From VGDP01 sp040905845 (GTDB lineage: Bacteria > Pseudomonadota > Alphaproteobacteria > SP197): a stretch of 21,762 nucleotides of DNA. The stretch spans positions 1 through 21,762 of the forward strand of contig JBBDQV010000157.1 in assembly GCA_040905845.1 (NCBI GenBank), in the 5' to 3' direction. The position numbers were made by a program, and so were the translations under genes. The notes under the pieces are model-generated. The model saw only the letters and a program-made list of their open reading frames with translations, was not told where the DNA came from and did not search any database. Numbering within the stretch: the first letter of the stretch is position 1; the number at the start of each line of letters is the position of its first letter. Below, one piece after another: positions 1-7,657 of this stretch.

Positions 1-58
1 TCGACGCCCCCAGGGTGACGAGCGTTCGCCTGCCCGGCGCCGACCACACGTTCTCTCA
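1..58. other. left flank of the insertion sequence, no gene seen
   Basis: No coding frame or RNA could be supported in these 58 bases. They end in TCA directly against the left inverted repeat of the IS. They do not resemble the palindromic repeat on the other side of the element. Confidence 0.4.
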
Positions 59-86
59 GAGCCCATCCGGGAAGTTTGGAGTCAGG
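59..86 (+). repeat. left terminal inverted repeat of the IS
   Basis: The repeat begins GAGCCCATCCGGGAAG and includes a GAGTC block near its inner end. It pairs with the complement of 1053-1080 and contains the transposase stop codon. Confidence 0.75.
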
Positions 87-1001
87 AACATGGTTGTGGC
101 CGGGTGAGCCTGCGCAGCATGAGACGGATCATGGCGAGACGGACGAAGGCGACGACGGTTCGGGCGTGACGTTCGAAGTCGCGGGCGAGACGGCGGTTGC
201 GGCTGATCCAAGCCAGGGTCCGCTCGACGATCCAGCGCTTGGGCAGGACCTCGAAGCGATGGAGGTCGGGGCGCTTGACGATCTCCAGGGCCCAGGTGCC
301 GGTCCTCGCCACGGCGGCCCGGGCCTTGGGTCCCTGGTAGGCGCCGTCGGCGAAGATGCGTTCGATGAAGGGGAACAGGCGCCGGGTGCGACGGTCGAGC
401 ACCAGGGCGATGCCGTCGCGGTCCTGCACGTCGGCCGGATGAACGGCGACGTTCAGGAGCAGACCGAGGGTGTCGACCAGGATGTGGCGCTTGCGGCCCG
501 TGACCTTCTTCGCCCCATCCCCCGGGTCGGGCCGCAGGCCCGCCCGAGGACAGGCTCCGCCCTGCGGGTCAAGCGTAGAGCCCCCTTTTGAGCCCCCTTC
601 GCGCTTTGGCTGTCGATGATCGCCACGCTCGGACCGGCCTCGCGACCCTCGCGCTCGCGCAAGCCCACGTAGAGCGCGTGGTGTACCCGTTCCAGGGTCC
701 CGTCCCAGTTCCACAGGTCGAGGTAGTCCCATGCCGTGCTCTTCGGCGGCAGGTCCTTGGGCAACGCCTCCCACTGGCAGCCGGTGGCGAGCACGTAGAA
801 GATCGCGTTCAGCACCTCGCGCACATTGATCGTGCGTGGCCGGCCACCGCGCTTCGCCGGCGGGATCAAGGGCGCGATCAGCGCCCATTCGGCGTCCGTC
901 ACGTCATTGGGATAACGAAGACCGCGACGACCCGCCTTCGCGAAGCCCGCTTCAGCGGGCGAAGGAAGGTCCGCGGCAACGCGATGCTCGGGCTTCCACA
1001 T
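82..1001 (-). CDS. IS5-family DDE transposase, orfA/orfB joined by -1 frameshift
   Basis: Two overlapping frames make one transposase. OrfA starts at the ATG at 1001 and alone would stop at 453; it holds the N-terminal helix-turn-helix-like region (PNDVTDAEWALIAPLIPP, GCQWEALP) and the first catalytic Asp (SVAIIDSQSAKG). The orfB frame supplies TGRKRHILVDTLGLLL, the second Asp (RIFADGAYQG) and the catalytic Glu (RWIVERTLAWISRNRRL), ending at 82. The frames meet at an in-frame heptamer A AAG GGG (588-582), which fits X XXY YYZ slippage; one -1 shift gives a product of about 306 residues. That is longer than the roughly 265-280 usual for this group, and the excess matches two palindrome-encoded inserts (SPAEAGFAKAG near the N-terminus, ACPRAGLRPDPG after the slippery site). 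All three DDE residues remain, so it could be active. A simple inactivating indel is the alternative. Confidence 0.85.
523..546 (-). repeat. palindromic insertion inside the transposase (second frame)
   Basis: CGGG, GGGCC, a 3-base loop, then GGCCC and CCCG form a near-perfect hairpin. Translated in the orfB frame it gives the stretch CPRAGLRPDPG, which interrupts the usual DPxGYDxGKK run of IS402-type transposases. It keeps the frame open. The similarity to mobile coding palindromes of alphaproteobacteria is inference. Confidence 0.5.
582..588 (-). promoter_or_regulatory. -1 ribosomal frameshift heptamer A AAG GGG
   Basis: Read on the minus strand in the orfA frame the codons are CAA AAG GGG GCT. 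The heptamer A AAG GGG fits X XXY YYZ, so tRNAs on AAG-GGG can re-pair on AAA-GGG one base back and enter the orfB frame exactly where family similarity continues (KGGSTLDPQG). A GC-rich hairpin (546-523) lies about 36 bases downstream and might stimulate slippage. The site is seen in the sequence; its function is inferred from IS families known to use such sites. Confidence 0.65.
936..964 (-). repeat. palindromic insertion inside the transposase N-terminus
   Basis: CTTCG (936-940) pairs with CGAAG (960-964) around an inner perfect hairpin CCCGCTTCAGCGGG (946-959). In the orfA frame this encodes SPAEAGFAKAG, between the start codon and the conserved YPNDVTDAEW. As far as I recall, this peptide recurs in unrelated alphaproteobacterial proteins as the translation of a dispersed palindrome; a search is needed to confirm that. 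Confidence 0.55.
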
Positions 1002-1052
1002 CGGGCAACCTCCTCAGCAAGGTTGCCTGCCATAGAGTCACAACCGACTCAC

Positions 1053-1080
1053 CCGACTCAACATCTTTCGGGATCGGCTC
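1053..1080 (-). repeat. right terminal inverted repeat of the IS
   Basis: On the minus strand it reads GAGCCGATCCCGAAAG and then a GAGTC block. It matches the left repeat at 13 of 16 outer positions, with a one-base offset before GAGTC. Confidence 0.75.
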
Positions 1081-1110
1081 TGAGGAGCGCCCGGAGGGCG
1101 CGTCTCGAAG
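1081..1110. repeat. intergenic palindromic repeat, one half against the IS end
   Basis: TGAGGAGCGCCC, GGA, GGGCGCGTCTCGA forms a hairpin with a perfect 6-bp inner stem (1087-1092 with 1096-1101) and outer GAG/CTC pairs. It resembles the abundant CCTGAGGAGCGC...GCGCGTCTCGAAGG repeats of Hyphomicrobiales. It begins exactly at the IS boundary, so the left end of the full repeat is missing. Confidence 0.55.
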
Positions 1111-1218
1111 GAGAGGACATCCTCTCGCCACTGAGCAAGTGCGAAGCTGCCCCGAGGCCCTCTAGGCTCCGGCGGCCATGGGCGATAATGTCGTCTTGAC
1201 CAAGGGAGATGACCGGGC
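1111..1218 (+). other. leader region upstream of acetoacetyl-CoA synthetase
   Basis: It contains a short inverted repeat, GAGAGGA (1111-1117) and TCCTCTC (1120-1126), and a -10-like GATAAT (1184-1189) with no convincing -35. A ribosome binding sequence AAGGGAG lies at 1202-1208. The promoter call is weak. The IS ends just upstream, so transcription of the next gene may be affected by it. Confidence 0.35.
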
Positions 1219-3168
1219 ATGGACTCCTCGAAGCCGCTGTGGACACCGAGCCCCGGGCGCGTCGCGGCCGCCAACGTGACGCGATTCCGCGTCGCGGCCG
1301 CGCGGCGCTGGAACGTCGCGCTGCCCGACTACGACGCGCTGTGGCGCTGGTCGGTCGATCGCCGCGCCGACTTCTGGCGCACGGTGTGGGACGAATGCGG
1401 CGTCATCGCCTCGAAGCCGGCCGATCGGGTCCTGGTCGACGGCGACCGCATGCCGGGCGCCCAGTGGTTCGTCGGCGCCCGGCTCAACTTCGCCGAGAAC
1501 CTGCTCAAGGGCCGGGGGCCCGGCGAGGCGCTGGTGTTCCGGAGCGAGAACGGCACGCGCCGCGCGCTCGGCTGGGACGCGCTCCGCGCCGAGGTCGGCC
1601 GGATCGCCGGGTTCCTCGCCGATGAGGGCGTCGCGGCGGGCGACCGGGTCGCCGGGTTTCTGCCCAACATGCCCGAGACCATCATCGCCATGCTCGCCGC
1701 CGCCAGCCTCGGCGCGGTGTGGACCTCGTGCTCGCCCGACTTCGGCGTGCAGGGCGTGCTCGACCGCTTCGGCCAGGTCGAGCCCAAGGTGCTGTTCGTC
1801 GTCGACGGCTACTTCTACGGCGGCAAGACGATCGACTGCCGCGACAAGATCACGGGCATCCTGGCCGAGCTGCCCTCGGTGCGGCGCACGGTGATCGTGC
1901 CCTACCTTGCCGCGACGCCATCGCTCGAGGGCGTGCGCGACGGCATTCGGTGGGACCAAGCCGGGCGGGCGGGCCACGAACCGGTGTTCGCCCAGCTCCC
2001 GTTCGATCACCCGCTGTTCATCATGTACTCCTCGGGCACCACCGGCGCGCCCAAGTGCATCGTGCACGGCGCCGGCGGCACGCTGATCCAGCACCTGAAG
2101 GAGCACCAGCTCCACACCGACGTGAAGCCGGGCGATCGGCTGTTCTACTTCACGACGTGCGGCTGGATGATGTGGAACTGGCTCGTCTCGGGGCTCGCAT
2201 CGGGCGCGACGCTCATCCTGTTCGACGGCTCGCCGTTCCACCCCGGCCCGGAGGCCTTGTGGGACATCGCGGTCGAGGAGCGCATCGCGATCTTCGGCAC
2301 CTCGGCCAAGTTCATCGCGGCGCTCGACAAGGCCGGGTTCGCCGCGGGCGCGCGCGACCTGGGTCCGCTCAGGGCCGTGCTCTCGACCGGCTCGCCCTTG
2401 GCGCCCGAGCATTTCGACTACGTCTACCGCAGGATCAAGGCCGACGTTCAGCTCGCCTCGATCTCGGGCGGCACCGACATCATCAGTTGCTTCGCGCTCG
2501 GCAACCCCGTGGCGCCGGTGTGGCGCGGCGAATTGCAGACGCGCGGGCTGGGGCTTGCGGTCGACGTCTTCGATGACGACGGCAGGTCGGTGCGTGGCGG
2601 TATGGGCGAGCTGGTGTGCACCAAACCGTTCCCTTCGATGCCGATCGGCTTCTGGAACGACCCGGACGGGCGGAAGTATCGCGCCGCCTATTTCGCCCGC
2701 TTCCCGAACGTCTGGCACCACGGCGACTTCGCCGAGATCACGGCGCACGGCGGTGTCGTCATCTCCGGCCGGTCCGACGCGGTGCTCAATCCCGGCGGGG
2801 TGCGCATCGGCACCGCAGAGATCTACCGCCAGGTCGAGGCGTTCGAGGACGTGCAGGAGGCGATCTGCATCGGTCAGGACTGGGACAGCGACGTTCGCGT
2901 CGTCCTGTTCGTGCGCATGAAGGACGGCAAGCGGCTCACGGCCGACCTCGTGGACGGCATCAAGAAGCGCGTGCGGCGGAACTGCACGCCGCGCCACGTG
3001 CCGGCCAAGGTGATCGCCGTCGCCGACATCCCGCGCACCATCAGCGGCAAGATCACCGAGCTCGCCGTGCGCGACATCGTCCACGGCCGCGCCGTCAAGA
3101 ACCGCGAGGCGCTCGCCAACCCCCAGGCGCTCGACCTCTACAAGGACATCCCAGAGCTGAGGACGTAA
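1219..3168 (+). CDS. acetoacetyl-CoA synthetase (acetoacetate-CoA ligase)
   Basis: This 649-residue ANL-superfamily enzyme activates acetoacetate with ATP and CoA in the cytoplasm, letting the cell use ketone bodies or acetoacetate released in poly-hydroxybutyrate breakdown. The start (LWTPSPGRVAAANVTRF) and WFVGARLNFAENLL are typical of the acetoacetyl-CoA synthetase branch rather than acetyl-CoA synthetase. The phosphate loop is YSSGTTGAPK (270-279), followed by CIVHGAGG; TTCGWMMWNW and LNPGGVRIGTAEIYRQV are also conserved. The C-terminal ISGK places the catalytic Lys at 611, a site often acetylated in this superfamily. Length is standard (about 650). AAGGGAG sits about 10 bases before the ATG. 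The next gene follows after 53 bases on the same strand. No thiolase, transferase or hydroxybutyrate dehydrogenase is in the window, so pathway context comes from the family only. Rhizobial homologues have been named acsA2. Confidence 0.93.
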   Translation: MDSSKPLWTPSPGRVAAANVTRFRVAAARRWNVALPDYDALWRWSVDRRADFWRTVWDECGVIASKPADRVLVDGDRMPGAQWFVGARLNFAENLLKGRGPGEALVFRSENGTRRALGWDALRAEVGRIAGFLADEGVAAGDRVAGFLPNMPETIIAMLAAASLGAVWTSCSPDFGVQGVLDRFGQVEPKVLFVVDGYFYGGKTIDCRDKITGILAELPSVRRTVIVPYLAATPSLEGVRDGIRWDQAGRAGHEPVFAQLPFDHPLFIMYSSGTTGAPKCIVHGAGGTLIQHLKEHQLHTDVKPGDRLFYFTTCGWMMWNWLVSGLASGATLILFDGSPFHPGPEALWDIAVEERIAIFGTSAKFIAALDKAGFAAGARDLGPLRAVLSTGSPLAPEHFDYVYRRIKADVQLASISGGTDIISCFALGNPVAPVWRGELQTRGLGLAVDVFDDDGRSVRGGMGELVCTKPFPSMPIGFWNDPDGRKYRAAYFARFPNVWHHGDFAEITAHGGVVISGRSDAVLNPGGVRIGTAEIYRQVEAFEDVQEAICIGQDWDSDVRVVLFVRMKDGKRLTADLVDGIKKRVRRNCTPRHVPAKVIAVADIPRTISGKITELAVRDIVHGRAVKNREALANPQALDLYKDIPELRT

Positions 3169-3221
3169 CGTGATCCCCGAGATCAGCGCAACGCCGTAGC
3201 GCCTTAGCGTGAGGGATCGTC

Positions 3222-6200
3222 ATGCCGTGGCTAGACATTGCAGCCTGGCTTCAAGCCCTCGGTCTCGGCCAGTACGCCGCGCCGTTCGCCGCCAACGACA
3301 TCGATGGCGACACGCTTGCGACTCTGGCCGACGGCGACTTGAAGGAACTCGGTGTCGCCTCCCTGGGTCATCGCAAGAAGATTCTCCAGGCGATAAGTGC
3401 GCTTTCGGATCGACCGGCACCGCCCGTACCGGAGGCTCCGGCGCTTCCCGCGCGCCCCGGTTCCATACCGCGTCATCTGGCGGAGCGCATCCTGGCGGCG
3501 CGCGAGACCTTGGTCGGCGAACGCAAGGAAGTGACCGTGCTGTTCGCCGACGTGCAGGGTTCGTTCGCGCTCATCGAGGACCTCGACCCCGAGCAGACCG
3601 CCGCCCGACTCGCTCCCGTGGTCGACGCCATGATCGCCGCCGTGCACCGTTTCGAGGGCACCGTCAACAAGGTGCAGGGCGATGGGATCATGGCGCTGTT
3701 CGGCGCGCCTATCGCCCACGAGGACCACGCGCTCCGGGCCTGTTACGCCGCGCTCGCCATGCGCGACGAGATCGCGGAGCTTTGCGAGCGCACCCGACGC
3801 AGCGAAGGTTACGAGGCGCTGGCGCGGGTCGGCGTGCACTCCGGCGAGGTGGTGGTGCGCGCCATCGGCACGGACCTGAGCGTGGACTACGACGCGATCG
3901 GGCAAACGGTCCACCTGGCGAGCCGGCTGGAGCAGCTCGCGCTGCCCGGCACGATCCGCCTCAGCGCCGCGACGCATCGCCTGGCGACAGGGTTCGTCAC
4001 GGTCGAATCGCTCGGTCCGGTGCCCATCAAGGGGTTGAGCGAGCCGATCGAGGTCTTCGAACTGAGAGGCGCGACGAGCGCGCGCAACCGCCTGCAAGCC
4101 CTCGGCAAGCGCGGCCTGTCGCCGTTCGTGGGGCGGCAGGACGAGATGGCCGTGCTCGACAGGGCGCTGCGCTTGGCCAAGGCGGGTCAGGGCCAGATCG
4201 TCGCCCTGGTGGGCGAGCCGGGTGTCGGCAAGTCGCGCATGAGCTTCGAGTTCGCCCGGTCGCCCGCGGCGGCCGACGATCTCGTCCTGGCCGGGAACTC
4301 GGTGTCCTACGGACGGGCGACCTCTTGGCTTCCGGTCATCGAGCTGCTGAAGGCATACTTCCACGTCGAACCGGGCGACGACGAGCGCGCCATCCGTGAG
4401 AAGGTCACCGGCAAGGTCCTGTCGCTGGACGAAGCCCTGAGGCCCGCCGCCCGAATGGCGTTGCGGCTGCTCAAGGTGGCCGTGAACGACCCGGCATGGG
4501 ACGCCCTCGAACCGCCGCAGCGACGACGCATGGCGATCGACGCCGTGAGGTCGCTGCTGGTGGCCGAATCCTTGGTCCAGCCGCTCGTGCTTATCTTCGA
4601 GGACCTTCATTGGGCGGATGCGGAGACCCTCAGCCTGCTCGACAGCCTCGTCGCCGTCCTTCCCACCAACCGCGTCATGATGCTGGTCACCTACCGGCCC
4701 GAGTTCAGCCACGGCTGGGGCGGCCGCGGCCACTACACCCAGGTCCGGCTCGATCCCCTGCCGCCGGTCCGGGTCGAAGATCTGCTCGGCGCGCTGGTCG
4801 GCGGCGACGCGAGCCTGGCTCCGCTCAGGGCCAAGCTCACGAGCATGGCCAACGGCAACCCTCTGTTCATCGAGGAAAGCATCGGCACGCTGGTCGAGCA
4901 GGGCGCCCTCCTCGGCGGTCCCGGCGCGTATCGGCTGGTCTCCGGCCTTACCGAGCTCGCGATCCCGGACACCGTGCGGGCGATCATCGCCGCCCGGATC
5001 GATCGCCTCGAACCTCAACGCAAGCAGCTCCTGCAGGCGGCTTCCGTCGTCGGCAGCGAGGTTCCGCGCGACCAGCTCGTGGCGATCGCCGATCTCGACG
5101 ACGACGCGCTGGATTCCGGGCTGGCCGCGCTTCAAGCCGCCGAGTTCGTCTACGAGACGCGGCTGTTTCCCGAACGTCAGTTCACGTTCAAGCACGCGTT
5201 CACCCACGAGGTCGCCTACGACGGACTTCTGCGCGCGCGACGGCGTGAACTCCACGCCCGCCTCGGCGCGGCGATCGAGGCGAAGCTGGGCGCCAACACC
5301 GAGGTCGAAGCTCTCGCCGGCCACTTCGAACGCGGCGAAGCGTGGGACAAGGCGGCCCGGTACTGGCTCACGGCGGCCGAGCAAGCCAAGGCGCGCTATG
5401 CGTACGTGCGCGCCATCGATTTCGGTAAGAAGGCCTTGGCCTGTGCGCGTCGCCATTCCAGTAGCGAAGACGCGACTCAGTCGGCGTTGGCGATCCTGGG
5501 CGATCTAGCCGGGCTGAGGGGCAATTTCGAGGACGCCAACACTTGCTATCGCCAGGCGCTGGAGCTGCATGGAGCTGCCGAGTCGCGCCGCTCGATCGAG
5601 AACCGAGTCCATCACCGCGCCTTCGTCGGACCGGATGGCGCTCGGATCGCCTACTACATCCACGGCACGGGCGACGAAACGATCGTGGTCATCAGCCCGA
5701 GCATCTATATCGTTCACATCTCCCAGCCGCTCCTGGAGCGGATGTGTCAGGTCTACCGGGTCGTCACGGTTCATCCGCGCGGCGACAGCCCCTCCGATCC
5801 GGCGCCGCGGCCTTATACGTTGCGGGAGCAGGCGGACGACTTCCGCCGTGTCATCGAGGCTTTGGGACCAAGACCGAAGACCGCGATCGGCATCTCGCGC
5901 GGCGGAACCATCGCCGTTTTGCTCGCTCGCGAGCATCCAGGGCTGCTCGACCGAGTCGTGCTCGTCGGGACGCCCGTGGACGACATGGTGAGCCCAGGCT
6001 ATCTCTTGCCACGGCCCACTGATCTGAGTGAACGGGTGCTGGCAGCCGTCGAGGCCGGCGATCTCCGGGCTGCCGCGTCGATCGCCTCACATAGCCTTTA
6101 CTCGGAGGATGGGTTTTCGGACTTCGCGGAAGAGTCGATCGGCCTGTGGTTTGCCTATGGCGATGAAGTAGCCCGGCAACTCCTGATCTACTTCCATGGG

Positions 6201-6455
6201 CCCATGCCGGAACTGGACATCAAGGCCTCGCTCCCGACCCTGTCCGTTCCCGTATTGGTTACTCATGGCGCCGACGACAGGCGAGTTCCGTGCGCGGTAT
6301 CCGAATACATCGCGCGCCACATCCCCGGCGCGGTCCGCCATGTGTTTCCAGGTCGTGGGCACGAGCCGCTGTTCACGGCGCCTGCCGAGTTTCTCGATGT
6401 CCTGAGGCAGTTCATCGAGGCCGGGACGGTCGCTTCGGTTTCCGGTCGATCGTAA
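3222..6455 (+). CDS. SAM domain - class III adenylate cyclase - AAA ATPase - alpha/beta-hydrolase fusion
   Basis: This is a 1077-residue multidomain signalling protein with no signal peptide or membrane segment. Residues 1-62 form a SAM domain (WLQALGLGQYAAPFAANDI). Residues about 100-285 are a class III cyclase: metal Asp110 (LFADVQGS) and Asp154 (VQGDGIMALFG), Lys150 as ATP-type specificity residue, and Arg235; the usual transition-state Asn is His231 (VHLASRLE). An AAA/STAND-like ATPase follows, with P-loop GEPGVGKS (331-338) and Walker B LIFEDLHWAD (Glu460, Asp461). After a short helical, TPR-like stretch (about 690-790), residues about 793-1070 form an alpha/beta-hydrolase fold with Ser892 (GISRGG), a candidate acid at Asp1018/1019 and His1047 (GRGHEP). 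Relatives usually end in long TPR arrays, so the hydrolase looks like a replacement; its coding stretch uses visibly more A/T-ending codons. GAGGGA lies about 6 bases before the ATG. Inferred role: cAMP synthesis controlled by ATPase and sensor modules; the hydrolase may bind or cleave a small ligand. Confidence 0.88.
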   Translation: MPWLDIAAWLQALGLGQYAAPFAANDIDGDTLATLADGDLKELGVASLGHRKKILQAISALSDRPAPPVPEAPALPARPGSIPRHLAERILAARETLVGERKEVTVLFADVQGSFALIEDLDPEQTAARLAPVVDAMIAAVHRFEGTVNKVQGDGIMALFGAPIAHEDHALRACYAALAMRDEIAELCERTRRSEGYEALARVGVHSGEVVVRAIGTDLSVDYDAIGQTVHLASRLEQLALPGTIRLSAATHRLATGFVTVESLGPVPIKGLSEPIEVFELRGATSARNRLQALGKRGLSPFVGRQDEMAVLDRALRLAKAGQGQIVALVGEPGVGKSRMSFEFARSPAAADDLVLAGNSVSYGRATSWLPVIELLKAYFHVEPGDDERAIREKVTGKVLSLDEALRPAARMALRLLKVAVNDPAWDALEPPQRRRMAIDAVRSLLVAESLVQPLVLIFEDLHWADAETLSLLDSLVAVLPTNRVMMLVTYRPEFSHGWGGRGHYTQVRLDPLPPVRVEDLLGALVGGDASLAPLRAKLTSMANGNPLFIEESIGTLVEQGALLGGPGAYRLVSGLTELAIPDTVRAIIAARIDRLEPQRKQLLQAASVVGSEVPRDQLVAIADLDDDALDSGLAALQAAEFVYETRLFPERQFTFKHAFTHEVAYDGLLRARRRELHARLGAAIEAKLGANTEVEALAGHFERGEAWDKAARYWLTAAEQAKARYAYVRAIDFGKKALACARRHSSSEDATQSALAILGDLAGLRGNFEDANTCYRQALELHGAAESRRSIENRVHHRAFVGPDGARIAYYIHGTGDETIVVISPSIYIVHISQPLLERMCQVYRVVTVHPRGDSPSDPAPRPYTLREQADDFRRVIEALGPRPKTAIGISRGGTIAVLLAREHPGLLDRVVLVGTPVDDMVSPGYLLPRPTDLSERVLAAVEAGDLRAAASIASHSLYSEDGFSDFAEESIGLWFAYGDEVARQLLIYFHGPMPELDIKASLPTLSVPVLVTHGADDRRVPCAVSEYIARHIPGAVRHVFPGRGHEPLFTAPAEFLDVLRQFIEAGTVASVSGRS

Positions 6456-6476
6456 CAAGAGCACCGTTACCGATCG
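6447..6476 (+). terminator. hairpin spanning the cyclase stop codon
   Basis: CGATCGTAAC (6447-6456) pairs with GTTA-CGATCG (6466-6476), with one bulged C and a 9-base loop. The TAA stop lies in the left arm. No U-tract follows, so terminator function is uncertain. Confidence 0.4.
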
Positions 6477-6569
6477 CCTGTACGGCGCCGCGGCGCAATG
6501 GGATCGTGGCCATGGCACGCAGAGGCTGGCGCACGATCATCGAATCGAATGGAGGGTGAGGACCAAGCC

Positions 6570-7529
6570 ATGCAACACCGCAATCTCGGCCGCTCGGGCC
6601 TGCGCGTCAGCGTCATCGGGCTCGGCTGCAACAACTTCGGCGGCCGGCTCGATCTCGACGCCTCGCGCCCCGTCATCCACAAGGCGCTCGATCTCGGCGT
6701 CACCCTGTTCGACACCGCCGACATCTACGGCAACAAGGGCGGCTCGGAGACGATCCTGGGCCAGGTGCTGGGCGAGCGGCGCAAGGACATCGTGCTCGCG
6801 ACCAAGTTCTGCTTGCCCATGGACGACGCGGGCGTCCTGAAGGGCGCCTCGCGCCGCTACATCATGAGCGCGGTCGAGGCGAGTCTCAGCCGGCTCCAGA
6901 CCGATTGGATCGATCTCTACCAGCTTCACTCGCCCGACCCGTTGACCCCGATCGAGGAGACGCTCGGTGCGCTCGACGATCTCGTGCGCCAGGGCAAGGT
7001 CCGCTACGTCGGTTGCTCGAACCTGCCGGCCTGGCAGGTGGTCGAAGCGCAATGGACCGCGCGCGCGGGCGGGCTCAATGCCTTCGTCTCGTGCCAGGAC
7101 GAGTACAGCCTGATCGTGCGCGACATCGACGCCGAGCTGATCCTGGCGGCCAAGGCCCACGGGCTCGGGCTGCTGCCCTACTTCCCGCTCGCCTGCGGCA
7201 TGCTCACGGGCAAGTACCGGCGCGGACGTCCGATGCCCGAGGGCGCGCGCATCACCAAGGACGCGAGCTACGGCGAGCGTTACATGACCGACGCCAACTG
7301 GGAGCTTATCGAGCGACTCGACGGCTTCGCCAAGGCGCGCGGGCATACCCTGCTCGAGCTCGCCGTCGGCTGGCTCGCGGCGCGCGAGCCGGTGGCGAGC
7401 GTCATCGCCGGCGCGACCAGACCCGAGCAGGTCGCTGCCAACGTCGCGGCGGCGCGCTGGACGCTCGGCGCCGAGGACCTCGCTGAGGTCGATCGCCTGA
7501 GCGGACGAACGCCGAAGCCCGAGGAGTGA
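6570..7529 (+). CDS. aldo/keto reductase
   Basis: This 319-residue NADP(H)-dependent oxidoreductase of the aldo/keto reductase family (YghZ/general stress protein 69-like) should reduce or oxidise a small carbonyl compound in the cytoplasm; the substrate cannot be told. The catalytic tetrad is visible: Asp48 and Tyr53 (FDTADIYG), Lys79 (LATKF) and His120 (LYQLHSPDP). GKVRYVGCSN and the C-terminal AGATRPEQVAANVAA, which contacts cofactor phosphate in relatives, are also present. I chose the ATG at 6570 because similarity begins at MQHRNLGRSGLRVS and GAGGA (6558-6562) lies 7 bases upstream; a longer frame from 6498 adds only an unrelated leader. The gene stands alone between a hairpin behind the cyclase gene and a 222-base palindrome-rich spacer. 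Confidence 0.92.
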   Translation: MQHRNLGRSGLRVSVIGLGCNNFGGRLDLDASRPVIHKALDLGVTLFDTADIYGNKGGSETILGQVLGERRKDIVLATKFCLPMDDAGVLKGASRRYIMSAVEASLSRLQTDWIDLYQLHSPDPLTPIEETLGALDDLVRQGKVRYVGCSNLPAWQVVEAQWTARAGGLNAFVSCQDEYSLIVRDIDAELILAAKAHGLGLLPYFPLACGMLTGKYRRGRPMPEGARITKDASYGERYMTDANWELIERLDGFAKARGHTLLELAVGWLAAREPVASVIAGATRPEQVAANVAAARWTLGAEDLAEVDRLSGRTPKPEE

Positions 7530-7576
7530 TACCAATGGGTGCGTACTCCGCAACGCCAGTGTTCCCCCCGCACCCT

Positions 7577-7595
7577 CCCATTGCTTCGCAATGGG
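7577..7595. repeat. perfect 8-bp hairpin, intergenic
   Basis: CCCATTGC, loop TTC, GCAATGGG lies 48 bases after the aldo/keto reductase stop. It is the first of three hairpins in the 7530-7751 spacer. It could cap the transcript end or be part of a dispersed repeat; no U-tract follows. Confidence 0.5.
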
Positions 7596-7600
7596 CCCCT

Positions 7601-7623
7601 CCCTCGCCCACCAGGGGCGAGGG
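7601..7623. repeat. perfect 9-bp hairpin, intergenic
   Basis: CCCTCGCCC (7601-7609), loop ACCAG, GGGCGAGGG (7615-7623). It lies five bases after the previous hairpin, so the two form a pair typical of REP-like clusters. Confidence 0.5.
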
Positions 7624-7657
7624 TAGGGTATTGCCGACACACTACACACTAGAAGCT

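Larger units (their letters stand above)
59..1080 (-). mobile_element. IS5-family insertion sequence (IS402/IS427-like), about 1022 bp
   Basis: The element is bounded by imperfect terminal inverted repeats that start GAGCC at 59 and end GGCTC at 1080; 13 of the first 16 positions match between the ends, and a GAGTC block also aligns further in. The transposase lies on the minus strand and fills nearly the whole element; its stop codon (84-82) falls inside the left repeat. IS5-family elements of this group usually duplicate a short TNA target. Here the flanks are TCA on the left and TGA on the right, so no direct target duplication is visible. The element appears to carry two in-frame palindromic insertions. 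Family assignment rests on the transposase sequence; the exact ends are my reading of the repeats. Confidence 0.85.

Noticed and set aside
1162..3084. 640-residue open frame antisense to acetoacetyl-CoA synthetase
   Set aside because: Rich in Arg, Ala, Asp and His with no recognisable domain; it mirrors the third-position GC of the real gene on the other strand.
3231..5456. 741-residue open frame antisense to the cyclase-ATPase gene
   Set aside because: Low-complexity composition and no motif; the plus-strand frame carries four recognisable domains.
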